Source: Durusdinium trenchii (taxonomy: Eukaryota > Sar > Dinophyceae > Suessiales > Symbiodiniaceae). From it: a DNA stretch of 64,000 bases. Positions within the stretch are counted from its first letter, which is position 1; every line of letters begins with the position of its first letter. The stretch is from positions 686,900-750,899 of the forward strand of contig CAXAMN010001336.1 in the NCBI GenBank assembly GCA_963970005.1, in the 5' to 3' direction. Of this stretch, positions 21,788-33,148 are shown piece after piece. A program made the position numbers and the translations under genes. Below the pieces are notes generated by a model. That model was not told where the DNA came from. It did not search any database and saw only the letters and a program-made list of their open reading frames with translations.

Positions 21788-22423
21788 CTAATTACAGGAT
21801 CCCAGGATACCCCACACCATCAGGTCTCTCAACCCCTCAATACCTCAGGACCCCATTCCTCGACATCCACCCGCCGGCCGTGAGCTTCGGACACCAGGAC
21901 CCTCCGCGTCGGTCGAGACCCGCGGTCCCCGCGGTGGTCTCTGAAAGAAGCAGATCGATGATCCAAATGCAAGTTGGAACCAAACCCAAACGCGATCCAT
22001 AGGACTGCCGAGTGGTGGTGCCAGGGGTGGTGCCAGGGGGGGCCCAATGGAGCGAATGTAGGGCCATAGGTCGGCAGGTCCGGGTCGCATCAGGGAAAGG
22101 GTTGGCACCTCGCAGAGGTCTCACTCACTGAGCGTCAGCAAATGTTGAATAGTTTAGAGGGCCCATCTGTCTCTAGGAGTTAATCTGTTGGGTCACCTTC
22201 TCCAACTTAGGGGCTTGTGGACTGGTCTTTGTCTGGGGATTCACCACCTGCCCTTGAATAGCTTTGCTTTTTTCGGAGAACTTACCATCTCTGCAACCTG
22301 AACAGGTTTTGCAGGTCACTTGTCAGGCACCTCAGCGACGAAGCAACATGAAGGGGACAAATCCAAAGAAGCAAAGTGACAAAGGATGATGATATCCACC
22401 GATATCCCCATGATCCAACTCCC

Positions 22424-22672
22424 CTATTTGGCTGGATCAACCGGATGGTGCCATCCCCTCATCGCGATCGCTCCACCTCCTCTCCGCCCTCCCAACATGT
22501 CTCCCTCGGTCCGGTCCTGGTCATTTCCCTGGGCGACCCGGACGCCCACATCGACGAGGAAGGCCACCATTTCGCACTTGGAAGCTAAGCCTTCCAACTT
22601 CACACGCCCCTGGCGCGCAAACGCGCGAAGACGGCGAACGCGAGGCAGGCGCGAGGCAGGAGAAAAGACCAA
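22424..22672 (-). CDS. Candidate minus-strand last exon, unrecognised
   Basis: 82 codons end in TAG at 22424, with a possible acceptor GCGCGCCAG before 22609. The frame has natural composition (CEMVAFLVDVGVRVAQGNDQ) followed by a Gly/Arg-rich segment and HHPVDPAK. G/C third positions dominate upstream. A plus-strand frame is also open. Confidence 0.4.
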   Translation of the reverse strand: MVFSPASRLPRVRRLRAFARQGRVKLEGLASKCEMVAFLVDVGVRVAQGNDQDRTEGDMLGGRRGGGAIAMRGWHHPVDPAK

Positions 22673-23816
22673 CGACGGTGACCAGCTGGGTCAAAGAGTT
22701 CAGGGTTTAGCGGTGGGTGAAACGCGGAAGTTGAAGAGGTACCTCTTTTTGTTCCGGCGGCCTATCAGATGTGTACCTTGTACACTACCCTGTACCACTC
22801 TTTATCGGTCTTAGTCTCAGTTCAGGTCTCTCAACTCCTCTCAAGTCCCGTCGGCCCACCGGGCCCTAGGAACCTGACCTGCCAGGACACCCCTGCCCAC
22901 CAGGTCCAGGTATGTGTGTCATGTGTTAGCACGATTTATCAAAGGTCGATATGAAGAACATATTTACCAGAAATTGAAAGGGCGTCAAAGGCCACCCAAC
23001 ACCAAGGGCGTCAAAGGGCCATCCAAGTTTCCCGTTGCAGTCGACCAGGTCGTCGTCTCGACCGACTTCCTCGGTATGTTCTCTCCGCCTTCGAGGCACT
23101 CGACTTCTCGAAGGCCTGCCGCACCTGCCGTGAAAATGGATGGTCAGCTCAGTCCGCTCTGCTGCGGCCTTTTTGGGAAGCCAAAGGTAAGACGGTTACA
23201 TGTGTAGCGGATGCCTCAACACAGGACTCAACAAGATGTAAACGAGATCAACCAAAGAAATATCAAACGGACTTCCAGGGTCTATACTCCGTATTATGCA
23301 TTACAGAGGTATGTCCTGTACCACAAAATATTGTGTGGTACAGAGACAGCAGGCGCTGAGCCAAATTAGAGAGTTGATCGATTCTGATGTAAAGCACAAA
23401 AAGAGGAGAGCATTGGTCATCATTCGGTCATCCACCCTTCAACACAAGTTATATACATGGCCCTACCCCTCCTGATGACAAGGTTCACCGATTAGTAGAA
23501 TATGGTCCTCCAAGTACAATCGCAAACACTCCATGGGACTGGCATATTTACCTACATTGGGGTGGTTTGAGAGTATTTGCAGTATTACCATGCATGTCTG
23601 GTTTAAGAAGTGCCATGAGATTTGTCTGCAACGCTTGGTACCGGGCAGTAGGGACCTCCAAAACTGTCGGATCATAAAGAAAGGGAAATGTGAGGCGCAG
23701 GATCTGTTTCTTGTCACGAGTTAGCTATCCGACATTTCAAAGCAACCAAAAATAGGCCTTCTGCCCGTTTCCTCGGCCTTGCTGGATGCGTTTCAAGTCA
23801 AGTGAGTCATTAACAG

Positions 23817-24231
23817 CCCAACTTGCCCAGCAAGCTCCTCAAAAAAGAACTCAGGGAACCCTCCCCTGTTTGCATCTCCTTCCCCCCCTCCATTCGCTAT
23901 CTCCGGCATCTCGGCGCCCCAACGGCACGGTGGAAGGTCTCAAAAGCCACTTGGACCTGCGCTCGGCGCCCTCTGCAACCCCGCGGGGCCGAAGCAGGCA
24001 GCCGGTGGCAGCAGCGCAGCATCGACCCGTCCGGTCGGTGGTCCATGTGGGTCCGGCGCACGACTCGCCCACCTCCATGGCTCGGCGGGGTGGGGGGGGT
24101 CCGTGGTGGAGAGACGGCACGGCCCCGAACGACTCGCGCGGGGGGAACGAAGTCCGGGTCCGTCGTTCAGGGCAGCTTCGTGACCGAAGTGGATCTCTCG
24201 TGGTTGGAGGTCATCGCACCGGTAGAAGCAG
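23817..24231 (+). CDS. Candidate internal exon, GC3-rich, unrecognised
   Basis: An acceptor (TCATTAACAG) at 23816 is followed by 138 codons in one frame up to a strong donor, GAAGCAG then GTGAGC, at 24232. Third positions are mainly G or C. The peptide is Arg/Trp/Pro-rich and ends in a natural hydrophobic-acidic stretch (FVTEVDLSWLEVIAPVEA). No ATG is needed because it is internal. A second plus frame and one minus frame are also open. Confidence 0.45.
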
Positions 24232-24787
24232 GTGAGCTCAGAAACTCCAACGTTCGGTCACGAAGAAGCTAGACCAGACCGCCACATGTGGCACCGTCGG
24301 TCACGTCCATAAGGAATAGGCCATCAAAACGGGGCCATCCCTATGACGCAAGGCCATTGCTGTGACCAAAATCTGCGGATTCGACATGTCCTGTGTTTCA
24401 ACCACTCCCAAACTCTCCATGTATATACCTTGAGTCTCCAATGACCCCTTCAAATTTGCCTTTCCAAGAAAAAGATGTTTTTGAAAGCACTCTTTTTTGC
24501 ATGTGCCACGAAATGTTCTATTTTTGTTTGTGCCCGGTCAGATTCTCCTTGTAGACAGTGTCCTGAGACCTTTTTTTGGCGTCCAAAACGCGTCTTTTGG
24601 CGTCCAAAAAGGCGTCTTTAAGTGTCCGCACCGGACGCGTCCGGATGAAGATTCACTCTGTACCTTTTTTGAGTCCTCATCTGTGTTTTTCGAGCAAAAA
24701 CACACAAATATTAGACCCAAAACAAAAACGCATAACAAAAGGTCTTTGGAGACTCAAGGTATGGACTATAGAAGACTTACCTACATC

Positions 24788-24865
24788 CAGGAGTCAAAAA
24801 GGGGTGCCTATAGAACATCGACTAGACGGGACTACGCACCACCCAACTCCATGTGACTCTTGGTA
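24788..24865. repeat. Diverged family E-like element
   Basis: It has CCAGGAGTCAAAAAGGGGTGCC at the left and a degenerate GTGACTCTTGG at the right. Confidence 0.5.
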
Positions 24866-25251
24866 GGATATAATTTCCACACATTGGGTTCATGACTCAT
24901 GTCTATCTCGACTCTGCCAGTCCCCTGGGATGGTCTTGACTGGATGGATGGATGGAAAGGGCGTCGTCCCCAGCCTCATCTGGGTCCCCACCGGCGGCAT
25001 AGCCCAAGGCCTGACCGGCACGAAGCCGAAGGTGCCCAAGGCGCGAAGCGGCACATGAAGGGTGCTGAGAAGGACTGAGCGGAGGGGCCTCTGAAGAGGT
25101 GCTGAAGGAAAAGCTTTTAGAATTCAAAACATGTGAAAAACAGGGAGGTGCAACCGGGTGCAACTCTTACTCTACTCTTACCATCACAGTTCGATGTGTT
25201 CATTTGTTGATTTGTACGAAAGTTTGGATCAAGAATCAGGTTCCTTTTCAG

Positions 25252-25398
25252 GTTGCACATCAAGCCTCAGATCCAATGGCTGGAGACCACCGCCAGGTGG
25301 TCAAGTCAAACTTTGTGCCTCATGAATATGTTTTATCAGTTAACCAGTTAACCAGTTTGACCCTAGTTCCTTATGGTTTCCCTTCTGGTTTCCCTTAG
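25252..25398 (+). CDS. Candidate last exon, unrecognised
   Basis: The acceptor GGTTCCTTTTCAG is followed in phase 0 by 48 codons to TAG at 25396. The first part (HQASDPMAGDHRQVVKSNF) is natural. A donor-like CAG/GTGGTC within it would shorten the exon. Confidence 0.35.
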   Translation, partial: VAHQASDPMAGDHRQVVKSNFVPHEYVLSVNQLTSLTLVPYGFPSGFP

Positions 25399-25826
25399 TT
25401 CCCTTAACCACCTTGTCTATCTTGAAGGGATCTTTGAGTTGACCAGTTAACCTTCTCTTTCTGCCCAAGGGCCTTCTTCACTGGTCTACCAGATCGAACT
25501 GGGGTTCCAAGCGACAAAAGCTCCAGTCACACAGCTCCACCAGTGGAGCCACATGTCTTGACGTTCCGTTTTCAAAAAACCAGATGATGATGACATGAAG
25601 ACGCTTCAACAAAGACTCTGTCTGATACAATATCTCCCTCATCCAGGAGCCTTTGTGGCATGATCAACTGCCCACCAAGTACACGGCCGAGGACGGCGGA
25701 ATCCGACACGTCCCACCTCTGCTTGATCGCGGCTCTTCAGCAGAAGATCACCCTCAGCGGGGGATGGGGACGTACTTGAAGCGGACTGGGATGGGGGGTG
25801 CCTCTACTTATCAGGCTTGGTTTGGG

Positions 25827-26112
25827 CTAGCTGTCCGGCTTGGGGAACGCTAGCTGCGGAGCGAACCCCGAAGAGCTCCCTGTTTGGACTCCATCTTCGC
25901 TCCTGGAAGGCCCTGCCGCTCCCTGATCGACACCATCTGAGAAAGCACGGCCGTCTGAACACAGGGCCGTCCCGGGAGGTTTGGACCCACATGGTGTCCA
26001 TGCCGTCTTCTTCCAAGTGGCATTCCTTTTTGGATCTGTCTCTGCTATCTGCGAACGCACTTTGCTTGCACTTGCTCCAGCTATGTCATCTGCCTTGCTA
26101 CCAACAATTCCA
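25827..26112 (-). CDS. Candidate minus-strand last exon, unrecognised
   Basis: A very good minus-strand acceptor (CTGCTTCTTACAG) precedes 94 codons ending in TAG at 25827. The peptide is Ser/Ala/Gly-rich with charged stretches (GSKADDIAGASASKVRSQIA), typical of a disordered C-terminus. The antisense plus frame gives a membrane-like peptide, which I regard as the complement artefact. Confidence 0.42.
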
Positions 26113-26307
26113 CTGTAAGAAGCAGAAGACGACACCTTTAAAAACCGTCGACTATGCGAATCGCTCAACTGGTATGACCAAGCTCTCATATAGAGACTCA
26201 TGTGACAATGTAAGTGAGATCCTGACAAAGCAAACTTTGCACCCCTCCTTCAAATCCTAGAATTCTCCTTCTGAGCGACCAGTTTCAAATTTTCCTGGAA
26301 AAGTCCT

Positions 26308-26398
26308 CCGACCAACAGAGATTGAAGAACGCTAGTTCGACTATCCCATAGGTACCCCCAGGTGAGTAGGGTCCTTTCTCAACCAACGTAATCACCTC
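26308..26398. repeat. Family J element
   Basis: It starts CCAACAGAGATTGAAGAACG, contains CGACTATCCCATAGGTACCCCC and ends CACCTCTC. It is related to 37311, 39660 and 43384. Confidence 0.82.
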
Positions 26399-26508
26399 TC
26401 AAGAAGGATGGCCTCTCCATTTTTCTACGGACCCCCAAATAGATAGAAAAAACAAGATGGAACCCACGAACCCGAATGCAAACACGATCGAAAAACTAAT
26501 ATGTCCAA

Positions 26509-28169
26509 AGGACACTCTTGTAGGACACTCTTGCGGGACACTCTGTAGGACACTCTTGTGGGCCACTCTTGTAGGAAACTCTCGTGGGACACTCTTGTAG
26601 GACACTCTTGTGGGACACTCTTATAGGACACTCTTGTGGGACACTCTTGTGGGACACTCTTGTGGGACACTCTTGTGGGACACTCTTGTAGGACACTCTT
26701 GTGGGACACTCTTGTGAGACACTCTTGTAGAACACTCTTGTGGGTCACTTGCAGGACACTCTTGTGGGACACTCTTACACGACACTCTTGTAGGACACTC
26801 TTGTGGGACACTCTTGTAGGACACTCTTGTCGGAAACTCTTGTGGGACACTCTTGTGGGACACTCTTGTGGGACACTCTTATAGGACACTCTTGTGGGAC
26901 ACTCTTGTAAGACACTCTTGTAGGACACTCCTGTACGACACTCTTGTAGGACACTCTTGTGGGACACTCTGCGGGACACTCTTGTGGGACACTCTTGTGG
27001 GACACTCTTCTAGGACACTCTTGTGGGACACTCTTGTAGGACACTCTTGTGGGATACTCCTGTAGGACACTCTTGTGGGGCACTCTTATAGGACACTCTT
27101 GTGGGACACTCTTGTGGGACACTCTTGTAGGACACTCTTGTGGGACACTCTTGTGGGACACTCTTGTGGGACACCTTGTGAGACACTCTTGTCGGACACT
27201 CTTGTGGGTCACTTGCAGGACACTCTTAGGAAACTCTTGTGGGACACTCTTCTAGGACACTGTTGTGGGACACTCTTGTGGGACACTCTTGTAGGACACT
27301 CTTGTGAGACACTCTTGTAGAACACTTGTGTGGGTCACTTGCAGGACACTCTTGTGGGACACTCTTACACGACACTCTTGTAGGACACTCTTGTGGAACA
27401 CTCTTGTAGGACACTCTTGTAGGAAACTCTTTTGGGACACTCTTGTGGGTCTTGTGGGACACTCTTATAGGACACTCTTGTGGGACACTCTTGTGGCACA
27501 CTCTTGTAGGACACTCTTGTGGGACACTCTTGTGGGTCACTCTTGTAGGAAACTCTTGTGGGACACTCTTGTAGGACACTCTTGTGTGACACTCTGTGGG
27601 ACACTCTTGTGGGACACTCTTGTGGGACACTCTTGTAGGACACTCTTGTGGGACACTCTTGTGGGACACTCTTGTGGGACACTCTTGTAGGACACTCTTG
27701 TGGGATACTCGTGTAGAACACTCTTAAGGGACACTCTTGTGAGACGCTCTAGTGGGACACTGTTGTGGGACAGTCTTGTACGACACTCTTGTGGGACACT
27801 CTTGTAAGACACTCTTGTGGGACACTCTTCTGGGACACTCTTGTAGGACACTCTTGTAGGACACTCTTGTGGGTCACTCTTGTGGGGCACTCTTGTAGGA
27901 CACTCTTGTGGGACACTCTTCTGGGACACTCTTGTAGGACACTCTTGTAGGACACTCTTGTGGGACAGTCTTGTGGGACACTCTGTGGGACACTCTTGTG
28001 GAACTCCTTGTGGGACACTCTTGTAGGATACTCTTGTGGGACAGTCTTGTAGGACACTCTTGTGGGACACTCTTGTGGGACACTCTTGTAGGACACTCTT
28101 GTGGGATACTCTTAAGGGACACTCTTTTGAGACACTCTACTGGGACACTGTTGCGGGACACTCTTGTGG
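26509..28169. repeat. 13-bp satellite array
   Basis: About 1.66 kb of head-to-tail copies of a 13-base unit (GGGACACTCTTGT, often with TA replacing TG before GG) are present, with occasional 10- to 12-base or point-variant units. Since 13 is not a multiple of three, each strand reads the same 13-residue peptide in all three frames, for example CPTRVSHKSVPQE on the minus strand. This explains the many long open frames here, so none is called as a gene. Confidence 0.98.
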
Positions 28170-28289
28170 CTCCCCAGATACTCCGCGTACTAAAGTTGTA
28201 CTACAAGGTCGCCAGTTCTCAGCTTCCAGCTCCCCAGATACTCCACGTACTACAGTTGTACTACAAGGTCGCCAGTTCTCAGCTTCCAG
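28170..28289. repeat. 60-bp tandem duplication
   Basis: Two adjacent 60-base units begin CTCCCCAGATACTCC and end TCTCAGCTTCCAG. They differ at only a few positions and abut the 13-bp satellite directly. Confidence 0.97.
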
Positions 28290-28297
28290 CTCCACCG

Positions 28298-28589
28298 GAC
28301 AAATCGCACTCTCGCCTGCATTTCGCGCACTCAACACGCACGATCTCCGCAGAGGGTTGCGCGCGCGTGGGACAAATCGCACTCTCGCCTGCATTTCGCG
28401 CACTCGACACGCACGATCTCCGCAGAGGGTTGCGCGCGCATGGGACAAATCGCACTCTCGCCTGCATTTCGCGCACTCGACACGCACGATCTCCGCAGAG
28501 GGTTGCGCGCGCATGGGACAAATCGCACTCTCGCATGCATTTGGTGCACTCGACACGCACGATCTCCGCAGAGGGTTGCGCGTCAAATC
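28298..28589. repeat. 73-bp tandem array, four units
   Basis: Units start GACAAATCGCACTCTCGC at 28298, 28371, 28444 and 28517. The fourth diverges at its 3' end. The frames through it are periodic and not evidence of a gene. Confidence 0.97.
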
Positions 28590-28690
28590 TCCAAAACGAG
28601 CGTTTCGTACGAGACTTCCTCAAAAACTCACCCGTCAAAGTCTGCAAAACGAGCGTTTCGTACGAGACTTCCTCCAAAAGTCAAGCGGAA
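28583..28690. repeat. 53-bp tandem duplication
   Basis: AAAACGAGCGTTTCGTACGA occurs at 28593 and 28646 in a 53-base period, immediately after the 73-bp array. Confidence 0.95.
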
Positions 28691-28819
28691 ACACCCATCG
28701 GAGCACACACATCACGCAGCCCTGCCAAGCAGTTTCGCGATTCCAGCCCCTCCAAACAACATCCGCTCACATGCCAATCCCAATGGGACAGCGACATTCA
28801 CCTCTACCACAACTCACAA

Positions 28820-29290
28820 CCTCACGATTCCCTGCGCCTGCCACGAATCTTTCCCCATCCACACGTCTAACGCGCACAAAGTACTGCGCCTGCCACGAAA
28901 TGTCACCTCCCTCACACCTCGCAACCTCACGATTCCCTGCGCCTGCCACGAGAATTGCACTTCCACGCTTCAAAGCCCCCCCGAAGTCCTGCGCCTGCCA
29001 CGAAAAGTGACAATATCATCGCATGTGAGCTTCAACAAAATTTGCATCACACCACACGTTTGGAATGATTTCGACCCGTTCAGAGCACACTCCCATCCAT
29101 CAAAATCGCCATTTCAGCTGAGACTTGTCACGAAAACAGAGCTTCGATGCCACACCCTGAAACGCAAATCCCAATGGCACGGCCACATCCAACACCCCAA
29201 AAACACGACTCTCCAAACGCTAATCCCAATGGAACTGCGCCGTAATCTGCGGATCTCACAAAACGCTGCGCCTGTGCAGCGAAGTGCATC
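28820..29290. repeat. Dispersed CTGCGCCTGCCACGAA motif zone
   Basis: The 16-base motif CTGCGCCTGCCACGAA (or close) recurs near 28830, 28887, 28938 and 28988, with a variant near 29266, mixed with CTCACAACCTCACGATTCC-type repeats and AATCCCAATGG. It looks like degraded higher-order repeat DNA. Confidence 0.8.
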
Positions 29291-29621
29291 ACGTTTCTTG
29301 CGCGACATGTCCGTGTCACGCAAATCACAATGGAATAGCGGCGCAAACTGACACGTGACACATCCAGGCAAAGTCACTTGCAAAAGCTGCCCCCAATGGC
29401 AGCAAATTTGAGACGCGACGACGACGAGAGACGACGACACGACGCAAGCCACGCGAACACAGCTCCAACCCCCAGACCCCCAACTATAAACGGGAACCCT
29501 TCGCTACGCATTCGGGAAAAAGTAGATGATCTCCCCTCACAACCTATTGGAAACCATGTGGACCTCTCCACACCTAACCAGGGGACCTCTCCACACCATA
29601 CCACCAGACCCACCGCCGCTC

Positions 29622-29828
29622 AGCTCGCCACCAGCGGCTCTTCAGGTCTTCTGGTCGCCCTGGTCACCGACCGACTCCGCGTTTCCGCGTCGGGCCCTCG
29701 CCCTCGCCGACCGTCCTTCAGATCCGGAACCGATCCTTCGGTCCAAGGCCATGTCCAAAAAGATGGCCAAAACCTCCATGTCCAACGCCATAGAAATCAT
29801 CATGGACATGGTGTTGGACATGATATGA
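29622..29828 (+). CDS. Candidate last exon, unrecognised
   Basis: After CCGCCGCTCAG the frame gives a Pro/Ser/Trp-containing stretch followed by a Lys/Met-rich amphipathic tail and TGA at 29826 (EPILRSKAMSKKMAKTSMSN, then repeated IIMDMVLDM). Third positions are mainly G/C. The CATGTCCAA/TTGGACATG inverted repeat in the tail could indicate an embedded hairpin element instead. A longer frame (29378-29938) is also open. Confidence 0.4.
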   Translation, partial: SSPPAALQVFWSPWSPTDSAFPRRALALADRPSDPEPILRSKAMSKKMAKTSMSNAIEIIMDMVLDMI

Positions 29829-30137
29829 ACCTCAAAGATGATTTGCATATTATGAATTCAATCGAACTCCATCTTCCGCATCTCGGTCCCGGCAAAGGGC
29901 GCCGGTGCGCCGCCGCCTGCGGGCGCGCTTCTCCCTGACGACCTTCACGTCCGCCTCCACGGCCTCACGGCGCCTGCGCTGCGAACCGACGGAGGGAGCA
30001 ACGACGGGGGGTCGACCTAGCCAACCCACCCGAAGAAGAACGGAGACCGAAGAAACATCGAGGAGGGCAGACGGAGTACGAGGTCAACGTTAGATGTCGG
30101 AGTTCCAGAGACCCTCCAGGGGGTATGATTTGTTGGT

Positions 30138-30162
30138 TTGGTGTGTGTGTGTGTGTGTGTGT
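30138..30162. repeat. GT microsatellite
   Basis: About eleven GT dinucleotides. Confidence 0.92.
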
Positions 30163-30480
30163 TCCGTTTGCAATCTAGCTGGTGCGTCCATGTGTCAATT
30201 ACAAGTACCGAAGCTGTTGACTCTTTTGGGGGGAACATGGTGGACTTGACTTGGAGCTACTGTAAGTCATCTACCTAATCTACCTCCCTCTTCTGCAGCA
30301 CCTGTGACGCACCCAGCAGGCTGCCACCCGTATTGAAAGAACCACTGACCGTCCCTGCTACAAAATCCCTGCCAGCCGGCACCCAACACCCAAAGCACAG
30401 ATTCAAAATGAAGAACAAGTTCAAATTGAGAGGCTATATTGGAGTCTATTGGAGGAGTAGAACAAAAGGCGCATGTTTTG

Positions 30481-30576
30481 CCCACACATGTATGCCATAT
30501 ATGCCTATATACATTGACCCCCTTTCAACCACCCCAACTGATCGGCATCTCTTCCACAACTGATCGGAGTGTTGGG
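30481..30576. repeat. Family C element
   Basis: TGCCATATATGCCTATATACATTGACCCCC is followed by ACCACCCCAACTGATCGGCAT and a GATCGGAGTGTTGGG end. It is the reverse of the copies at 45543 and 52865. Confidence 0.8.
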
Positions 30577-30770
30577 AGTGGAATACCCCTCTCAAATGCG
30601 AGGATGTTTCTCTTTCCAACTGGGACTCCCAAACGTGGGCGACGAGATGCTGGGAGGCATCGCCTGCAGACGCGAGCGCGACAGCGTCGCGCGTAACTCG
30701 GTGTTCGGATCGTGCGCGCCAGAGGCTGATTCCCTTGCGCGAGCTGAGGGGTGTGGGAGGTAAATCAGAT
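30577..30770. other. GC3-rich coding-like block, strand undecided
   Basis: A plus-strand frame ending in TAA at 30763 and a minus-strand frame after CACACCCCTCAG (about 30750) both have G/C third positions and natural peptides. One is likely a real exon next to the family C element. Confidence 0.4.
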
Positions 30771-31058
30771 GCGATGGCTACTAACATGGTCTGTTCTTCT
30801 GTCTAGTTCACGGAAAATAGTTCTAGTTCACACCTTTTGAACTGACACAATCGCAGAATTACAGTTGACACCAAACAAAAACTGCACCTTTGCTCAAGGA
30901 GATTCCCCATGCCGAATCAGCCAAGTCAGTGATGCGCAACACCAACATCACCTGTTATCCGATCCGCAAAAAGCCATCACAACCACAAGAACGAACCTCC
31001 TTCCCCATGCAAAAACATCCACCCAGTTCCTCATCCAAACATCTACCCAGTTCCTCAG

Positions 31059-31296
31059 CGCCGCTGGGCCGGGTGCGCCAGACCTGAGACCACCAACGTC
31101 TCACGCCCGAGAGGACCGAGCCTCGAGCCCTTCCTGTGGATGCTCCGGTACCGGTGGGTTCAGCCGCTTGGGTTCCGGTAGCATAGGCCGCTGCAGCACG
31201 GGGAGCGCCAGTAAGAGGTCCTGCGGGTCGGAGCGGGTCGAGCTGCGGGATCTGGGGGAGGGTTGGAGGGTTGGAGGGTTGGAAGAGATGGCCTAG
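31059..31296 (+). CDS. Candidate last exon, Gly/Ser/Cys-rich
   Basis: The acceptor CCCAGTTCCTCAG precedes 78 codons with G/C third positions, ending in TAG at 31294. The peptide has a Gly/Ser/Cys-rich section (GCSGTGGFSRLGSGSIGRCS) and an acidic end. Short GGAGGGTT direct repeats lie near the stop. The frame extends 60 codons further upstream, so the exon may be larger. Confidence 0.45.
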
Positions 31297-31727
31297 GTGT
31301 TTCTCCGTTTTGCCCAGCTGGAGAAAGGAGGATGGAAGTGGAATTGGTCATCAGAACTGCAGTGCTGAGGTGAAGATTGTCACTTGGTGCTTCCATGTGG
31401 TTCCTTTCTTGATGTGCCAAGAGAGGTTGAGAGACCTGAACTGGGACCCGATATATTATAGTGATATATACATATGTGGCTAGGGCTGTTGCACCTCTCT
31501 AGGTGGTCTGTGTTTTTTGCTGGTCGGTGAAGGGGCTGGTGGTGTTGGGGCTGGCCAAGAAGGGTGGCCCGAAGGCCGTTGGTGGTGTTTCTATGTTGAG
31601 TAAAACAACATCTGGTACACTCCCTGATGACCATGAAATCCTCTACAAACAGGTGGGTGTCCACTTTCATGATGAATTCAGGTGATTTGATTATTTGTTG
31701 AAGAAACCTAAATAATATACAAATATA

Positions 31728-31805
31728 TACCAGCACCCTCCAACAGGTCTCCTCTAAAGGCTTTTGCAGACTTATAAGTCGCAGGTGGTGACCTGTTGGA
31801 GGGTA
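31728..31805. repeat. Family A element
   Basis: TACCAGCACCCTCCAACAGGT pairs with ACCTGTTGGAGGGTA. The interior TTTTGCAGACTTATAAGTCG is shared with the copy at 49761. Confidence 0.93.
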
Positions 31806-32459
31806 TTCACACTCACACATGTATCGTGCTCCCCCAAAGACAACATGCCACGTCCATTCAGCATGTTGCAGGGTCTTTTCACCGTAGACTTCATGGGCAC
31901 CTTTCTCGTGACCGTGATCGCTTTTTGGACCCGACCGTCCGACCGTACGACCGTCCCCAGGTTGGCCTGTGGGGTTCGAGGGAGCAAACCTTCTCGAAGA
32001 TAAGCTTCCAGCCAAGATTGACACCTCAGAGCTTCCCCAACCATCCCACGAGTCGCTCGAGCGACGCCCGAACGAAGGGCGCCGAAGCGGGGGTCGGGGC
32101 GTCAGCTGTGTGCTCTAGGCGTCCCCGAAGACAACGGTGCGGAGCAACTGGAGCCCTTATAGGGTCCAGGTACCTCTTGAGAGTATTCAGTGAGAATGGT
32201 CTTGGGGGTCAAAGAACATCCGATTCGGATGGTCCTGCACCCCTAGAAAAAGGGGATGCCCCCACGGTTCTCTGGGGGGCTCCAAGGAAACGAAGAGGGA
32301 GTATGAGAGAGTGTCCCGTCCCATGATCGATTCGAGCAATTCTTCATGGTGGTGATCCACCATGGACCTTTGGTGTTCCCTGGCAGTCCAGTCGACGAAG
32401 AGACGGACGAATGGTCTGACGAGTTCGGTGACCCGAGTCAGATCGGAAGATGCGAAAGA

Positions 32460-32600
32460 CTTCAGTCGGTCAAGCCCTGAACCTCCAAGGACTTAGTCGA
32501 ACTGGACTTAGTCTTTAGTCGAACTGGACCTCCAAGGAAGATGTTTAGGCTGGGGCCATTGGTCTTCAGTCAGTCTTTAGTCTTCAGTCAGTCGAACTGG
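32460..32600. repeat. Short AGTCGAACTGGAC / CTTCAGTCAGTC repeats
   Basis: Several irregular direct copies of TTTAGTCGAACTGGAC and CTTCAGTCAGT are interleaved. The zone is flanked by two copies of ACCATGGACCTTTGGTGTT (about 32359 and 32676). Confidence 0.8.
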
Positions 32601-33148
32601 ACTGAAGAGTCGGGTAAACAAGGTCCCTATAGGTCGTGGGCTGGGGCCAGCCAGGTGACACCTGCCAGGTGATCAACCATGGACCTTTGGTGTTTGAAGG
32701 TGTTTGCAGATGTGGACATCCCGGTCTGCTGAGACTTGGTGGTTTCCTCAGAAACCAGCAACCACGCGGCCCCCTTTGCATCTGTGTCTCAACTTGCAAA
32801 AGAAAAAAAGCGTTCTGTTTTGGAGTTGAAGCACCTGGATTCTAGATGGAACTCAGTCTGCTTCTTCCTTCTTCTCACACCCGCGGCACGCTTGGCGGCA
32901 CTCTTGTTGGCACAACACGATGATGATGAACTCCTACACACGGCCCTGAGCTGCAAAACAATTGGACAGGAAGTATTTGCCTTGGCTCCAAAAGCACCAT
33001 ATGGATCCGTATGGATCCATAGAGGTCTTGATCAAATCCACCAGCCATGACAGCCAGCCATGCCGAGCAAGCTGGGCTCGAGGCGTTGCAGAAGTGGGGC
33101 AGGTCGGCAGGGCACCACTCAAGGCACCTGGTAATACCACGTGCTGTA

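Noticed and set aside
25940-26115. Plus-strand membrane-like peptide (FFQVAFLFGSVSAICERT) vaguely like an ammonium transporter segment
   Set aside because: Spacing does not fit the transporter motif, and the minus strand has a much better acceptor and a more natural peptide over the same bases.
26425-28870. Very long open frames on both strands (up to about 300 codons)
   Set aside because: They are produced by the 13-bp satellite and the adjoining tandem repeats, which contain no stop codon in most frames. No start context, splice sites or codon bias is present.
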